From the NCBI GenBank assembly GCA_950106755.1, contig OX467087.1, positions 10,668,047 to 10,732,046 on the forward strand: a stretch of 64,000 nucleotides of DNA, read 5' to 3'. The translations under genes and the position numbers were made by a program. Position 1 is the first letter of the stretch. Each line of letters opens with the position of its first letter. Below are positions 1 through 11,894 of this stretch, in pieces. This DNA comes from Climacium dendroides (taxonomy: Eukaryota > Streptophyta > Bryopsida > Hypnales > Climaciaceae). A model generated the notes under the pieces. That model had not been told where the DNA came from, searched no databases, and saw only the letters and a program-made list of their open reading frames with translations.

Positions 1-143
1 CCTACTCATGCACTCCTTGTACTGGACTTCTATGAATTCCTTTAGGTTTCAGCCCTTTCAACATACTCCTCCTAATACACGTGAACTTTCATTTGTGATG
101 ATAGATTTCCAATTGTGATAGTCAAGCGCTTCCTTGAAGTCAT

Positions 144-524
144 TTAGGACTTTGCCTTCCGACCATAGCCTTGCGGGTACTCCAGAACTGCGGGTTCCAA
201 TACTGTGCAGGTGAACTTAAAAAAGCAGTGCACGGCAATCCTTAGTTGAGACCGCCCAAGGTTGACACTGCAGCAGGAACTGATCACATTCCAACCCCTG
301 CAGTCGGAAACCGGTGTTGCGTAACATAGTTTGTGATGTAGTAAGTCCTCCAAATCTCTTCTATCTTTCTCGAAGTTTCTTCTCCTTTGCTCCCGTACGA
401 TGTTGTTGTTTCTACCCTCCAAGATGTCACCTTCCTGAATATTAGGTGCGTACCCCAAGGTCGAAGTCCTGTGCACGGAAACTGCAGTAATTAGAAGTAA
501 ATACAAGTATTTCGATAAGGCCAT
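144..524 (-). CDS. Small secreted cysteine-rich protein (126 aa), unrecognised family
   Basis: The ORF starts at a true ATG (522-524) and ends at a TAA. Residues 1-24 look like a signal peptide: a short polar start, a Leu-rich core near residues 7-15, then a plausible cleavage zone near Thr22-Gly24. A charged, Arg-rich middle (residues 38-57, including an RRR at 47-49) could be a propeptide. The C-terminal half holds exactly six cysteines, at 67, 75, 84, 85, 100 and 106, in the order C-C-CC-C-C seen in knottin-like secreted peptides. I do not recognise the family, and the knottin comparison rests only on cysteine order. No partner gene is adjacent, and further exons cannot be excluded because the window edge is near. 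The gene could also be a chance ORF, but a signal-like start plus six ordered cysteines argues against that. Confidence 0.45.
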   Translation of the reverse strand: MALSKYLYLLLITAVSVHRTSTLGYAPNIQEGDILEGRNNNIVREQRRRNFEKDRRDLEDLLHHKLCYATPVSDCRGWNVISSCCSVNLGRSQLRIAVHCFFKFTCTVLEPAVLEYPQGYGRKAKS

Positions 525-3500
525 TTGAAGTATTGAGCTTTGAAATTTAGGGTGATACTTAAGTTATGTCATACACATTTATTGGGATGTAGATCCTTAA
601 ATTAAAGGCTCAACAATGCTCTAGGTTTTCAGAGTGCGGTCAGCAAAATGCTTGGAAACTCTGAGAACAAGGAATATTCTTTGTAGAGATGCTGCTTCAG
701 TAGAGAGCTTCAATTTTAGCTTGAAAACTCGTAGACAATTGGAAATGTTGATTCGTTGTTTAGTGCGAGCAAAAGCAGTCTGTACTATGAATACAGTGTA
801 TACAAATGCACTCCAAACGCGAGAATTAGGAAAATAAGCCATTGTTACTCACGATTGATCGACAAGACACGGTCGCTCTTGCCAAAACACTACCAGTACA
901 AGTCAATTGGATCCAATGATTGTCAAGAAACCAGCCAACGCCTCTTCCTCTGTCTTCATTATTGTATTCCCGTATCCATTGAATCCATTTTCCACCCTGC
1001 TTGAGTGGCGGTATAGTCCAGTCCTACCATGCGTTGTAGGAAGGCAACTACGCTAATGAAGTGGATTTCATGAAAAGAACGCAGTCTTAAGTTTAAGTTC
1101 ACAAGCAGAATGTTGAAACTGTTTCCAGTTAGGCTAACATACCTGAAGCAAAACCGTGAAGCGGACCTTGGAAATTCTGGAGTGTGTTTGCAGTGAGGCC
1201 CCGTTCGTTGTCCTAAAGGTAGCACCTACGTAATCAAATAGAGTTTCCAACTGTATATGCATCTGCGATTGAAACTGATCCCAACCTTTGAGTAGTACTG
1301 TGAACAATTCCATAAAGTTTTGTGGTCATACCCTAGGAAAAGTATTTATTCTTCACAGATACTGAAAGCTTTAAACTAATTAGTGGCTTCAAATGGTTTG
1401 AGCGTTAAACAAAATGTAACCTGCCGATGCACTCTGAGAATCAAGTTTGGAGTGTACACAAAGAAGCTGTGATAATGAATTCACTGGTTGGGAGCTAAGC
1501 GAACGAGCAATAGAGAGAGTGACGGGCATCTCAAAATTTGAAATGACTGGACAGATGAGATAAGGTGACCGCAGGAGAATGAGAGGTCATGGCATGCGAT
1601 AAGGTCACCGCAAAATATTGACAGGTCGCCCAATTTTCGTTAAACTGACCGCTGGAAAGGTTCCACATTGTGTCACCACGTTCATCTAGTCAGGCTTGCA
1701 AAGTTGTCCATTCAATCCCCAAACAAAGTAGTAGAGATTTTCATGGAAAAAAAAATTTGTGAATAGTGAACACCCGCGAGTGCGGACGTTGACTGTTCAG
1801 AGGACAAAATAATAGCAGTGAACAGTGAACTTCCGCATCCGCAGGCGTTCACTGTTCATTGCGAGAGCAAAATTTGGAGCTCTTTGTACTTCATTAAATG
1901 TTCTTGCACTAAAAGTCCCCAGTGTATCAGTGTACCAAATTGAAGCATAAAAATAATTAAAACAAATGGTAGTCATTGAAGTGTGCAACAAGTTCTGGTT
2001 TGTACAGCAGCTCCTTTCCGGAAATGATATAGGCTAGTCCGAGTAGTTGAACATGACCAAGTATGCTATTAATTGAATAAGTGACTGTAATCAGAGTTCG
2101 GTTCATCGATTAAGGTTTTCGCTCTTTCTTGAAGGAGTAGACTCCCAGTTTTTGAAGAAATCCTCTCTCCGTAACCCCGCTCACATGTGTCCAGTTGAAT
2201 GAAGCTTAGGTCTCCCAAAGATGTCCATATAAACTAGCAATGGAGAGTTCAGGCTTACCTGTCATCGATTTCCAGAGTTTCTAGCATTTCCGTACGTCTT
2301 GCAGAAACTTCGAAGGGGTCTCGTGGTCCACGATCTGTAGAAAGCCGCACCCACCACAGGCGTTTCCAATTCCAGCTACAAAGGAGTGAAACGGAGGGAC
2401 TTCGGAACCGTCGGTGAAGGTAGTTTTCGTAGTTGAGCAATTGTGCCCCGCAGTGAGATGAGGTCACTGTAAAACGGCCTAAGGCTGATCACTTCAATAT
2501 CATCAATGTCCAAATCGGAACCCAAGTTCGTGACAATGCTCCAGGAGCTTAGGGAATGCGCAATTTGCCCCGTCGATGCTCGTAATTTGCTCTCTGCATA
2601 AAGTCCTCGAAAATCAATTCAATGCCAAACGAAAAGCAATGAATTAATTGACTTTTTTTCGAAGCATTTGCATCCAGAAATCTCGAGGACTGACAACAAA
2701 AGGGCTGCGAGAATTACAAACTAATGTGGGATCCCATGTACAGAACAATACACTGTGATGCACGTAGAAGTGGATACTACGCACTCAAGTGCAGAAGTAG
2801 CTCTAAGTATGATCTGACCTCCCTGCGTGTAATATTCTGTCATGCAAAAGTGCACTGTATATCCCTCTAGTTTTTTAAGTTGAAGAGGAGCTACAGTAGA
2901 ACGAAAGCTAGACACATGAGCTTGCAAGCACATTGCAGAAACTTCCACTTGAAAGGAATTGTAAACCTAATTTTCGGCTTGCGAGTGAAGAGTGCTGGAA
3001 GGAGCATTCGTTGGCAGTCCGTTTTTGCAGAAAGTGGGATGCATCTCACTGTGGAAATGGATGAAAGTCAATGTATGCTAACGTGGAGAGTGAGTGGCCG
3101 TCGGTCATCTCATCCAATGGCTTTTCCAGTCCACCCTTTGTAAATATCATCTTGGATATCGTTGGCTTCGTCACAATTGCCCGGGTAGGAACTTTTTAGG
3201 ACTGAAATCTGTGGCTCATGACCCAGACCGTCAATTGTGACTATTGTAGTGTGCCGTTGCCATAGGTAGAATTAAATGAAATTCAAACCTAAGAACATCC
3301 CACTCGTCTTGCAAAATTTGGCTAGCATTTTTCCAATCCATCCAGTTTTGGAAGCCAGGTGTTGTTGTGCAGCCCACCCATGACCTATTAATAGGTCGAG
3401 TGAATCGAGCAACATGGGAATAAATAAAACACTTTAGGTGAAAAACTTCTGAAATTCTTGTAATTGTGAAGTAGTTAAATGTTCTAAATGTGAACAACTG

Positions 3501-3540
3501 AAGGTTAAAAAATGAATTGATTTCTTTTAATTTAAATTCC
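525..3540. other. Intergenic, no recognised gene
   Basis: Only short ORFs occur on either strand, none over 90 codons and none resembling a known family. The minus strand at 2255-2467 ends in a donor-like CAG/GTAAGC, so a decayed exon is possible, but no coherent multi-exon model could be built. Near 1760-1860 the phrase GTGAAYAGTGAAC occurs twice and is followed by an inverted GTTCACTGTTC, a small local inverted repeat. Confidence 0.4.
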
Positions 3541-3860
3541 TATCAATGTCAATGTGAATTTGTACCGATCGATTTCTATTTTAATTTGTACCGATCAATT
3601 GTTATTTGAAATTGTGATCAATCATTTTTTAGTGGGGCAATTCCAATCAATTTCAATTTTATCAAATCCGGTAAAACCTAGTCAATTTTAATTTAGATGA
3701 ATGTCAATTCCGAGAATTTTCAATTTGATCAAATCCGGTGAAACCTGCTTAATTTTAATTTAGATGAATTTCAATTCCGAGCAATTTCAATTCTAATAAG
3801 TTTAATTCCATTTCGTTTCAATTCTGATTAGTTTAATTTTGATCAATTTCAATTGAATGT
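3541..3860. repeat. AT-rich degenerate tandem repeat (AATTTCAATT-type)
   Basis: Phrases such as GATCAATTTCAATT and GATGAATTTCAATTCC recur throughout. A block of about 67 bp beginning CAAATCCGGT occurs twice head to tail, from 3663 and from about 3730. The array looks like a decayed satellite-like patch with no coding content. Confidence 0.6.
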
Positions 3861-3999
3861 CCATAATTCGTTGTCACCCTGCCAATCCGACTTGGAAATT
3901 CAATAAAATAATGAAGGGAGGTGAAACGAAGTGTTGCGCAGGCAGAAAACAATTGTCGCGCAGCTTACGGAAAGACAAAACTTTTTGTCCCTTGTTGTT

Positions 4000-4165
4000 T
4001 TGCAAGCCAAGTTCTGGGCTTGCAGGACCACCCCAATTTGCAAGCCAAAGGCGACTTGCAAGCCTTCCCTTTTAATAAGTCATCCATTTTGCAAGATGGG
4101 TGGGACACTTTTGCAAGCCCTTCTTAAGAAGTCATCTGTTTTGCAAGACAAGTGGGGATGTTCTA
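4000..4165. repeat. Short degenerate repeat of TTGCAAG-type units
   Basis: The word TTGCAAG or CTTGCAAG occurs about seven times, partly within a roughly 55-bp phrase that contains AAGTCATCYRTTTTGCAAGA and is present twice. Small ORFs crossing it in several frames are products of the repeat. Confidence 0.4.
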
Positions 4166-4367
4166 AGGTAGATACACCCAAAACCACCAATTTTTAATAC
4201 TGAGCCTATATTCTATTATTAGAGTGGTCAAATTTTCATATGTTCTCGTTGGCAAGTCAACGTGGCATTTAGGTATTTTATGCAAAAGTTATTAAGGAAC
4301 AAAGTTTGGTTTTGAAAGTGTTTCTTCCCCATAGGTATGGAATTGATTTTGGAGTTGTGCAGTCGGG

Positions 4368-5230
4368 TATTGAAAGTTTAAAATTTGCCTTTTTGATGCA
4401 TTCAAAGATTTGTACATAATATAGAATAAAATAGGCTTTTCTTAGTCTTGCATAACTTTCACTCCATTCTTACCCAATCCTAATGAAACAAACCAAATTT
4501 CAATTTTAGAAATGCAAAACTACATTTTGGGTAAATTTTTTTAAGTCAATTTCTATGGTTTTACATAATATTTCGTTGAAAGTAATTGGTGGTAAATTTT
4601 CTGAATTTAATTGCATGGATACATAGGGAACATGTATGCGCACATCTTTCATATTAAAGAACGCACCCTTAAGTAATCATAATATGATCAATGAATAGTT
4701 CAATGAAAAATGTAGTATAAGTAAACTTTGATGAAATGGACATTTCTATATTTTAAATAGATTTTGGCATTTGATCCTTACATTGTAACTAGTTTTATAC
4801 ATTTTAGTATATTAGTACAATTACTTTGCCAAAATCTAGTTAAAATATAAAGGTATGTTTTTCAAAAAGTTTAGGCGTATGCTACCTCACATTGAGTTCG
4901 TAATAGATTATATTTTTGTAGCTTGAGGGGGTGTTTTTTAATATGAAAGATGTGCATATGGGTGTTTCCTACATATTCATGCAATTGAATTGGAAAAATT
5001 CAACACCAATTGTTTTCAATAAATTTTTTTGTGAAACCATGAAAATTAACTTTAACAATTTAGCAAAAAAGGAAATTTTTGTCTTGAAACTAAAATTTGG
5101 TATGCTTGATTGGAATTGTGTAAGGATGTAGTGAAAATTTTGCTTACCAGAAAAAGAACAATTATAATCCACATTGTTCGGAAAAAATTCAGTGGCTGAA
5201 GAACGGAATTTGTAAGCTTTCAATATCTGA
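4368..5230. repeat. Long imperfect hairpin (inverted repeat of about 860 bp)
   Basis: The left half matches the reverse complement of the right half almost end to end, folding around about position 4800. Matching blocks include ATTGAAAGTTTAAAATT (near 4370) with its complement near 5220, CACATCTTTCATATTAAA (near 4645) with its complement near 4945, and AGATTTTGGCA (near 4762) with TGCCAAAATCT (near 4830). Pairing is interrupted by mismatches and small indels. There is no coding capacity. It may be a foldback-type transposon or an inverted duplication; no convincing target duplication was found. Confidence 0.7.
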
Positions 5231-5319
5231 CCAGTGGTTAAAGGTCAGTGGCACATTTGGGTTTACGTACCTTAATTCATTAAAAAAAACTTTGAAATTA
5301 AATATCTTTCCCAACATAG

Positions 5320-5720
5320 GTCCAAATGTCATGAATCAAAGCCCATGCATCCCTCCTCAATGAGGCCTTTCCAACAGTACAAAAAAATGCAAGTAGGGGA
5401 CAGACAATCTAGAAGATCTCATTTTAACAAACAAAACAAAACAAAACAAACAATCAAATTTAAGGTCTGAAAAACTAATGTGCTTTGTGCTGTTGTCATA
5501 GTCAAAAGAGAAATTTATTTTCTAATTTTCTTACTCATAAAAACTTTGGAATTCCATAATTTTCTAATCATAGGTCCAAATGTTATGAAATTGAGCCTTA
5601 CATCCATCCTTAGAGCTTTCTAATTGTAACAAGAATGCAACTACGAACACGTAGCTTGGGAGATGTCAATGTATCTAAAAAACAAACAAACGTACATCGT
5701 AACTTCATGGATGGATGTTG
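5320..5720. repeat. Dispersed repeat copies with an AACAA microsatellite
   Basis: Two adjacent, related segments (about 5320-5480 and 5570-5700) share the order: 'gcatccctcc'-like block, an AGATCTC or AGATGTC word, then an AAACAAACA-rich tract. The same order recurs near 62630-62750 and, inverted, in the array at 7220-8165. At 5429-5450 the tract is a pure (AACAA)n-type microsatellite. No gene is visible. Confidence 0.5.
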
Positions 5721-5987
5721 AAAAGTGAACCTCTTAAAAACAATGGCCCATTGCCACATTATTAATTGGCATAGAAGCAGTTGTAGTAGTGACAACCTTG
5801 TCGTCAATCATAATGCACCAAAAGTACTCCTTGAACTATAGCAGAGCTCTTAGAAACAAATTCCATAGTGTACAAGTTGGAAGTGGAGGGAGGGTTGGAA
5901 ATGGCTTGGCTATTTGCTGTACAGTATTGTTTTACAGGCAGTGATCCCATAATTAGTTTATGGAATTTATTGCAATAAGGTACAGGC

Positions 5988-6571
5988 CACGGGGAGGACA
6001 CTCTCATTACATTCGGGGTACCCACGTGCAGCGAAGTGATTTTTTGACCCCCTATTTACTTTGGAATGAACTATAATTTCACCCTAAAATTTTGAGCTTT
6101 GTTTAACAATGACTAAAGGTTTCTATTGACAAAAATTTCAATTCCAAATAACATAAGATATGTTGTCTAGAAAAGGTTGAAAAATGAACTAAAATGGCAT
6201 GGTTTTCAACTAAAATATTTATAGAGATCACATGATGATGACTATTGCATCAATATTCAACCAAAATAAACTTTCAATAGAAAGCTATTCTATAGAATTT
6301 TTTTTTTCATTTTTCAAATTTTTGTTTCTTATATAATATAGGGGTGTGAAAGTTATTTTCAGCTTTACGGTGTATCTTTTTTCTTTAAAAATTTACAACT
6401 AATTACTATTAGCATAAAAAAATATCAATAATTCAAAACAGAAACTTTTAAAGTAGCACAATCTATTCATAATTTTTTTTTGGAAAAAAATTTAAATTTT
6501 AGGATGTATTACATGTATTACATTTTCCGCCGCATGTAGGTTTCTAATACACGGGGAGTGTCCCCCCTGTG
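5988..6571. mobile_element. hAT-like MITE (584 bp) with 8-bp target duplication
   Basis: The ends are inverted: left CACGGGGAGGACACTC, and the right end read on the minus strand CACAGGGGGGACACTC. The element is flanked by a perfect 8-bp direct repeat GTACAGGC at 5980-5987 and 6572-6579. An 8-bp duplication with CA-starting termini is the signature of the hAT superfamily. The interior is AT-rich and non-coding, so the element is non-autonomous. Its middle (about 6140-6430) is shared in inverted orientation with 40250-40515. Confidence 0.75.
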
Positions 6572-6579
6572 GTACAGGC

Positions 6580-7219
6580 ACCTTAAAGCGTCCCTATACC
6601 CAATGGCATCCCTTTCTATGAAGAGCACAACAATGACAAAGGCTTCACTTTGTGGTCATTTGCTCGTACATTTGACTGTAGAAGTCATTTGTTTTTGGAA
6701 ATAACTATTTTTTATTTCTTCATGTGTGTCTTGCATAAGAAAATAAATAATTGATGAACTTGTAGTATAACCTGAAATGTGCTTCTTTTGTACAGAGAAA
6801 TGTAATTGGTTGCTGTGCGCATTGGATTCAAAAAGAGTTTTTCAACAACGAAGGTATTGAAATGCACTATACCACTACTAGTTCCCTTCCAAACATACAT
6901 TGTAATTCTATGGCTTTCATCAAAATCACTTAACTATAGAAGATTAGCCGGTTTTCAATGACAGCACGAGCGTAGCTTTCTGTTATCTATGTTTCCATAC
7001 CCATCATGAGCAATTAGACAAAACTTCCGAGCATCTTGGAAATAAAAAAGAATCCGATAGTATATTTGAAATATGTGCACTCTGTCAAAGCGGCGGGATT
7101 ATCTTCTTTAAAAACAAGAGTTCATGGTTTTGAAATAAATGTCTTCTATTAGGATAGGATGTTGTTTTTGTTTTTGGTCACATAGAGATCTCTCAGACAA
7201 TGCATCCTAGGGTCACATG
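6580..7219. other. Intergenic AT-rich DNA, no gene seen
   Basis: Only short ORFs without family resemblance occur here. No terminal inverted repeat or tandem array was recognised. Confidence 0.4.
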
Positions 7220-8165
7220 CTTGTTGTTTTCGGAAGGCCCTCGATGAGGACGGGTGCACCGGCTTCGTTTAGTGGCATTCAGTTATACGGTGTGAAAGCT
7301 GTGCATTTTTTAGTTAATTTTTATTCAAAAAAATTAGAAAATTCCTTTTTTTATATTTTGGTTGCAGTCTTGGTACCGTCGAGAAGCCCTTGGCAAGGAG
7401 GGTTGCACTGGCTTGGTTTCGTGACCTTGTAACTAACGTTGTGTAATTTTTTGGATTTTGAAGTATTTTTATGAACTAAAAAATTAGAAAATGTGTTTTT
7501 GGTTGTTCTGATTGTGGCAATGGCATATGGCACATTAAAAAATTAGAGAAGTACTTTCACTTATATTTTGGTCACAATCTTATTACTGTCAAAAAGCTCT
7601 TAGTAAAGAGGGGTGTGCAAGCTGGGGTTCGTGACATTTTGACTCACAGTAAAGAAGTTATTGATTTTTGAGTTATTTCTTGTTCATAAGAAATTAGAAA
7701 AATCGTTTGACTTCTGTTTCGACTGTGGCAGCGGCACAGGGCATAGTAGTGTATACCTTGAATTTGACTGTTTGTTTTGTTTTATTAGATTGTTTTGTTT
7801 GTTTGTCACGTTCACATCTCTTGGACTGTGCTTCTCCACGTTGCATGTTTGGTACCATCAAAAAGCCCTCGGCAAGGAAGGGTGCTCCAACTTGGTTTTA
7901 TAGTGTTCAGACGTATGGTGTGAAAGTTATGCGTTTTTTTAATTAATTTTGGTTCTATAAAAGTAGAGAATTTCTTTTTCTCATATTTTGGGCATGATCT
8001 TTGTACCATTGATAAGTTCTCGACGGGGAGGGGTCCTTGAGCGTTGTTTCGTGGCATTCTCACTCACTATGAGAAAATTATACAGTTGGAGTTGTTTTTT
8101 GTTCTAAAAAATAAGAAAATCAATTTTACTTTTGTTTTGACTGATGCAACGGCATAGGGTACAAT
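7220..8165. repeat. Degenerate tandem array containing CCCTCGGCAAGGAGGG-type boxes
   Basis: Five related boxes begin near 7225, 7372, 7577, 7850 and 8000, each a variant of GTACCATCAAAAAGCCC followed by a G-rich word. Spacing runs about 150, 205, 270 and 150 bp, so the 7225-7377 unit appears to be repeated at 7850-8003 as part of a higher-order duplication. Between boxes, 'gtgtgaaag..atgc' and 'aaattagaaaat' phrases recur. Short ORFs here have no independent support. The reverse complement of the box is found near 62640-62680. Confidence 0.55.
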
Positions 8166-9551
8166 AGTTCTTTAGTAGGGATTAAAAGGACCAATTTCCA
8201 TGTCACAAAAAATAGTGAAAAGGTTTCGTATGGTGGCCACAAACTAATTGAAATTGACCAGAAAAAATCAACAGAAGAGTTCATAAGGTAGAAGGTGGAG
8301 GTTGACTTTGTCCTTTAGAAGTTTGGAGGTTATGAATTTCAGGGTTTAAGAACATAGGGTTGAAGCTCATAAAATAAATTCCTTGGGTAGTTTAGGGAGA
8401 ACTACATAGATGTGAACGTGTATTCAGAACTTTGGGTCCCTCGCAATTCTATAAGACCGACATGCATTTCACAAGTTTCCTTAAAAGCTAATTGAATACT
8501 TCTATTCTTTTGCTGACACTGTTGAAGACCTTCCTATGTTTGTAGGTTTTTTTAATTTGTTAGAGGTTTAATTGATCTCATGATTGTTGTTGATTTGTGA
8601 ATCTCTAGTTCTTGTTCATTACCAGTAGACATTTGTTTAGAATTGTAATGGATAATTTAATGAATGAATGAATGCATGCATGACAAGTGATACTAAGTTA
8701 CATTTCATTAATTGCAGCCAAGTGTTGTTCCATTGTTGAGTAATTGAAAGTCCTATAATTAAAATGGTTTGGGTATATGTTAATTCTTAAATTCAGTTTT
8801 CCTTGGTACCAATGGGATAAGTACCAAATTGTAAGGATTTCTCTCTAATTTTTATAGCAACAAATTCATGAATGACTGTATTGCTTCATAAATTAAGAGA
8901 AAATGGAAAGCTAATGCTAAGCAGAAGCCCATTTAAGTACTTGCTCTGAAGATAGGGTGTTCTGAGAGCAATGTTGGTTTAACCTGCAACCCTCAATGTC
9001 TCTATTGAATTGGGGCAAAGGTTTGTCTATTTCTTTGTAGAGTAATATCATTTTTTGCAATTACATGGAATTTATCTTCGGTGAAGGTCGTCTATTGGAC
9101 ATTTAAGTATTACAGTAATGTGTGAATGAGAGTTTGATTATATAAAAGAATGTCTTCAAGCCCTATATTCATCTTTCGGAATGGCAAAGGCTTTAAAAAC
9201 TTCTGTACTTGCAAAATCACTATCAAGAATTATAATGAATTGTAGAAGTGGTAGATGGAACATGCAATGCTACATTCCAATATGTTCATTGTAGTTCCTA
9301 CATAGTGTTCTAGTATAAGAAAAAGGAAGAATTTAAGAATTCAGTACATATTGTCTCTTGTAAGAAATTGTGAATACATGGATATCTCTTATAATGTTGG
9401 TAGGGTATTCTTTCTTCTAATGAAAACACGTCTAATTGTACCCTTTTATGTAATTATTTTGAATTATAGATATAAAATAAGATCTTGAAGGAAGGACAAT
9501 TGCAAAGCTTATGACTATGTAAACACGATAGTGCATAAGTGATTGCAAAAA
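8166..9551. other. Intergenic AT-rich DNA, no gene seen
   Basis: No ORF of note and no clear terminal repeats. It precedes the transposon-type ORF and may include part of that element, but I could not find its boundary. Confidence 0.35.
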
Positions 9552-11894
9552 ATGACAATACAAGCATTTGGAAGTCCAATGGTCTTCAATGTTCGAGACA
9601 GTACGTTGGTTGGAACGGAACAAAGGAGTATAGGAGAAAGGCTCACGCTAATAATACGAGGAAGACTTTTCCAAGAAGAGAATCATGAAACTACACATGT
9701 CTCTGAAACAACAAATGAGATGGTACAACTTCTTGGAGACAACGGTGACGTTGTGGAAGCTGGTGAAGTGGATGGAAGCTTTACATGTGGTGTAGAACTT
9801 CATGAAATTAAATTACGTCCATTTGAAATTGCAGTTTGTATTACACACGTTGTAGATGAAAGAAAATGGGTCGAAGAGGTGGTAGGGAGATATCTTGGAG
9901 ATTGTAAAGAGAAAGTCATACGATGGCGTCGATCTTTAATCCGTTGGGCACATCCTTCGGAAATGAGAACAACAAATACTAATCCAGAGGAGGGGCAAAA
10001 TTTCACCTTCCCTCTTGTTTACACACCGCAGTTTGATTTCCAAGACGTAGAAGAGAGCGCCAACAATTCCAATGTGACACCAATAAGTTATATTGGAAGA
10101 AGCACAAATGAAAGAAATTCTCCTATGACACAAGGCTCTGAAGGCAACACTCCTGATGGAATAAGAGGGGAAGACATCTCTATAGGTGCACCAAAGAAGA
10201 GATATTCAATGACAAATCGAAGGGTAAGGGTGAGAAGTTCGAGAGAGCGGGGAGAGTTTGCAAGTCAGAAAGTCACTCTTGACAATGTTTTGTGTATAAA
10301 GGAGAAAGGGATATATAAACGCAATTACTTACGTCTTGTCGATGCAAAATATGTATTGAATCAACGGTATATGGCATGGGGACAAAAGTACGAAGCGAGA
10401 TCTACATGGATGATGCAAATGCTGAATGCTTTTTACACTCGCACGGAGGGTTCGGTAAGAGACAAGTATGTGACTAAGTTAGATGGCATAGTGGTTTGCA
10501 ATGCATGCTATGCCGCGGCATTGGGTTACTCTCAGAGACGGTTTAAGCAATTGAAGACATCACATGCTGTATATGGCCGAGTGGCTACTATACATGGAAA
10601 TACATGTCAATGAAGAGAAAGTGCAAAAATGTTAGCTGCTAGGGAATGCCTCAATGTTTTTGTCAATGAAGCTGGATGTCAGCAACCTCATCGATCGCTT
10701 TGAAGGAAAATGGACAATGCTATGTTACCACTGATTCATTGCCTATGAATACGACCAAGCTTGATGTATTTCGGTATATTAATGAAGAAGTGAAGAAGCT
10801 AGTAGATGGTTCTGAATTATCAGTGAGCTCGTTCCGTCGGCTTTGGCGGAAGGAATTTCCACACGTTCAAATCCCGCCGTTCTCAAGGTTCTCAAAGTGC
10901 TATCACTGTTGGGAGTATAAGTGCGGAATGGAATCCACGACAAATGCAGTAGCAAAACAGAAGATAAAAGAATTATACATGATCCACATCCAAATTCAAA
11001 TAGAGGAGAGGTGAGATTATTGGTTGTTCAAGAGATCAACAATGATTACACCAAATATTTTCATGTGTTTGATTGTGGATGGTATGGATCAGAATACAAC
11101 TATGATACCGAAGATGAGGCAATCTATGAAAAACATTGAATCTCGATTTGTGAAGACTCATCTGTGTGGGGTACTAGTGCATAGGATTGGCCTATATGCA
11201 GATGTGTGGATTGATACTCACCACAAGCATGATAGCAATCAGGTTATAACATCGATTATGAACGTAATATGTGATGTGAAGCGAAGAAAATGATCATTGC
11301 CACCAACGTTGAGGATTCAAGTGAATAACACCACAAAGGAGAATAAGAACATCTACATGTTTTCCATGTGTGCCAGCAGTTGAAGTACTACGAGATGCAA
11401 ATGAAGATCCTTTTCCTCCGTTCAATTCAATGAATGACATTACGGTAGGACAGTTTGTGGCTTTTACTGTAGAATTAAGTGAAGTGAGAGGAGGAGTACC
11501 TTTCTATTTAGGAAAGGTGTTGGAGTTTAGCCAAGGAAGGTGGGCCTCAAAGATGAAAATCCTATGGTATTGGCCTACATTGTGACCCGGAACTGAAAAC
11601 AAAGCAAGAAGTAATAAAGTGAGGTACGCAAATTGCATGGAATCTACATGGAAATCGTTTGGTAAAAGTTTTTTTTGGATTGAAAAAGAAGCAGCTATAT
11701 ATTCATGGTTGGATGTCCCACGTCCAGGAAGAAATGGTCACGTAGTTTGTGGAAGTATTGTAGTGCATGGTGTCCAAACAGAGGAGGTATTGAGCATTCC
11801 ACCAGAGGCTAAACCACATCTTCTGAAGTACATGGCGATGCAGATAGAGGACCTTAACGACCAACGTTTGCAACATGATTTGAATATGTATTAG
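9552..11894 (+). pseudogene. Decayed transposon-type gene (DUF7869-like, RNase H-like transposase family)
   Basis: Collinear fragments lie in shifting frames: an ORF from ATG 9552 to a stop at 10613, a short continuation beyond that stop, then pieces at about 10690-11014, 11024-11293, 11370-11585 and 11619-11894. The N-terminal part is of unknown function and ends in a Tyr/Lys-rich segment (residues about 255-340 of the first ORF) that contains two cysteines separated by two residues. The 10690-11014 piece has a CYHCWEYKCG cysteine cluster. The 11024-11293 piece has an IVDGMDQ motif and a HLCGVLVH motif, and the residues LPPTLRIQ and NNTTKENKN follow after another stop; I associate this order with the DUF7869 group of transposase-like proteins common in mosses. 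At least four stops or frameshifts and an apparent internal deletion near 11350 show it is dead. The family name comes from memory of motifs, not a search. Confidence 0.6.

Noticed and set aside
621..842. 73-aa minus-strand ORF with a hydrophobic N-terminus
   Set aside because: A signal-like stretch is present, but there is no cysteine pattern, no family resemblance and no supporting neighbour.
2255..2467. Possible exon on the minus strand with a good donor site
   Set aside because: One frame reads a Gly/Cys-rich segment but stops quickly, and no acceptor or partner exon could be placed.
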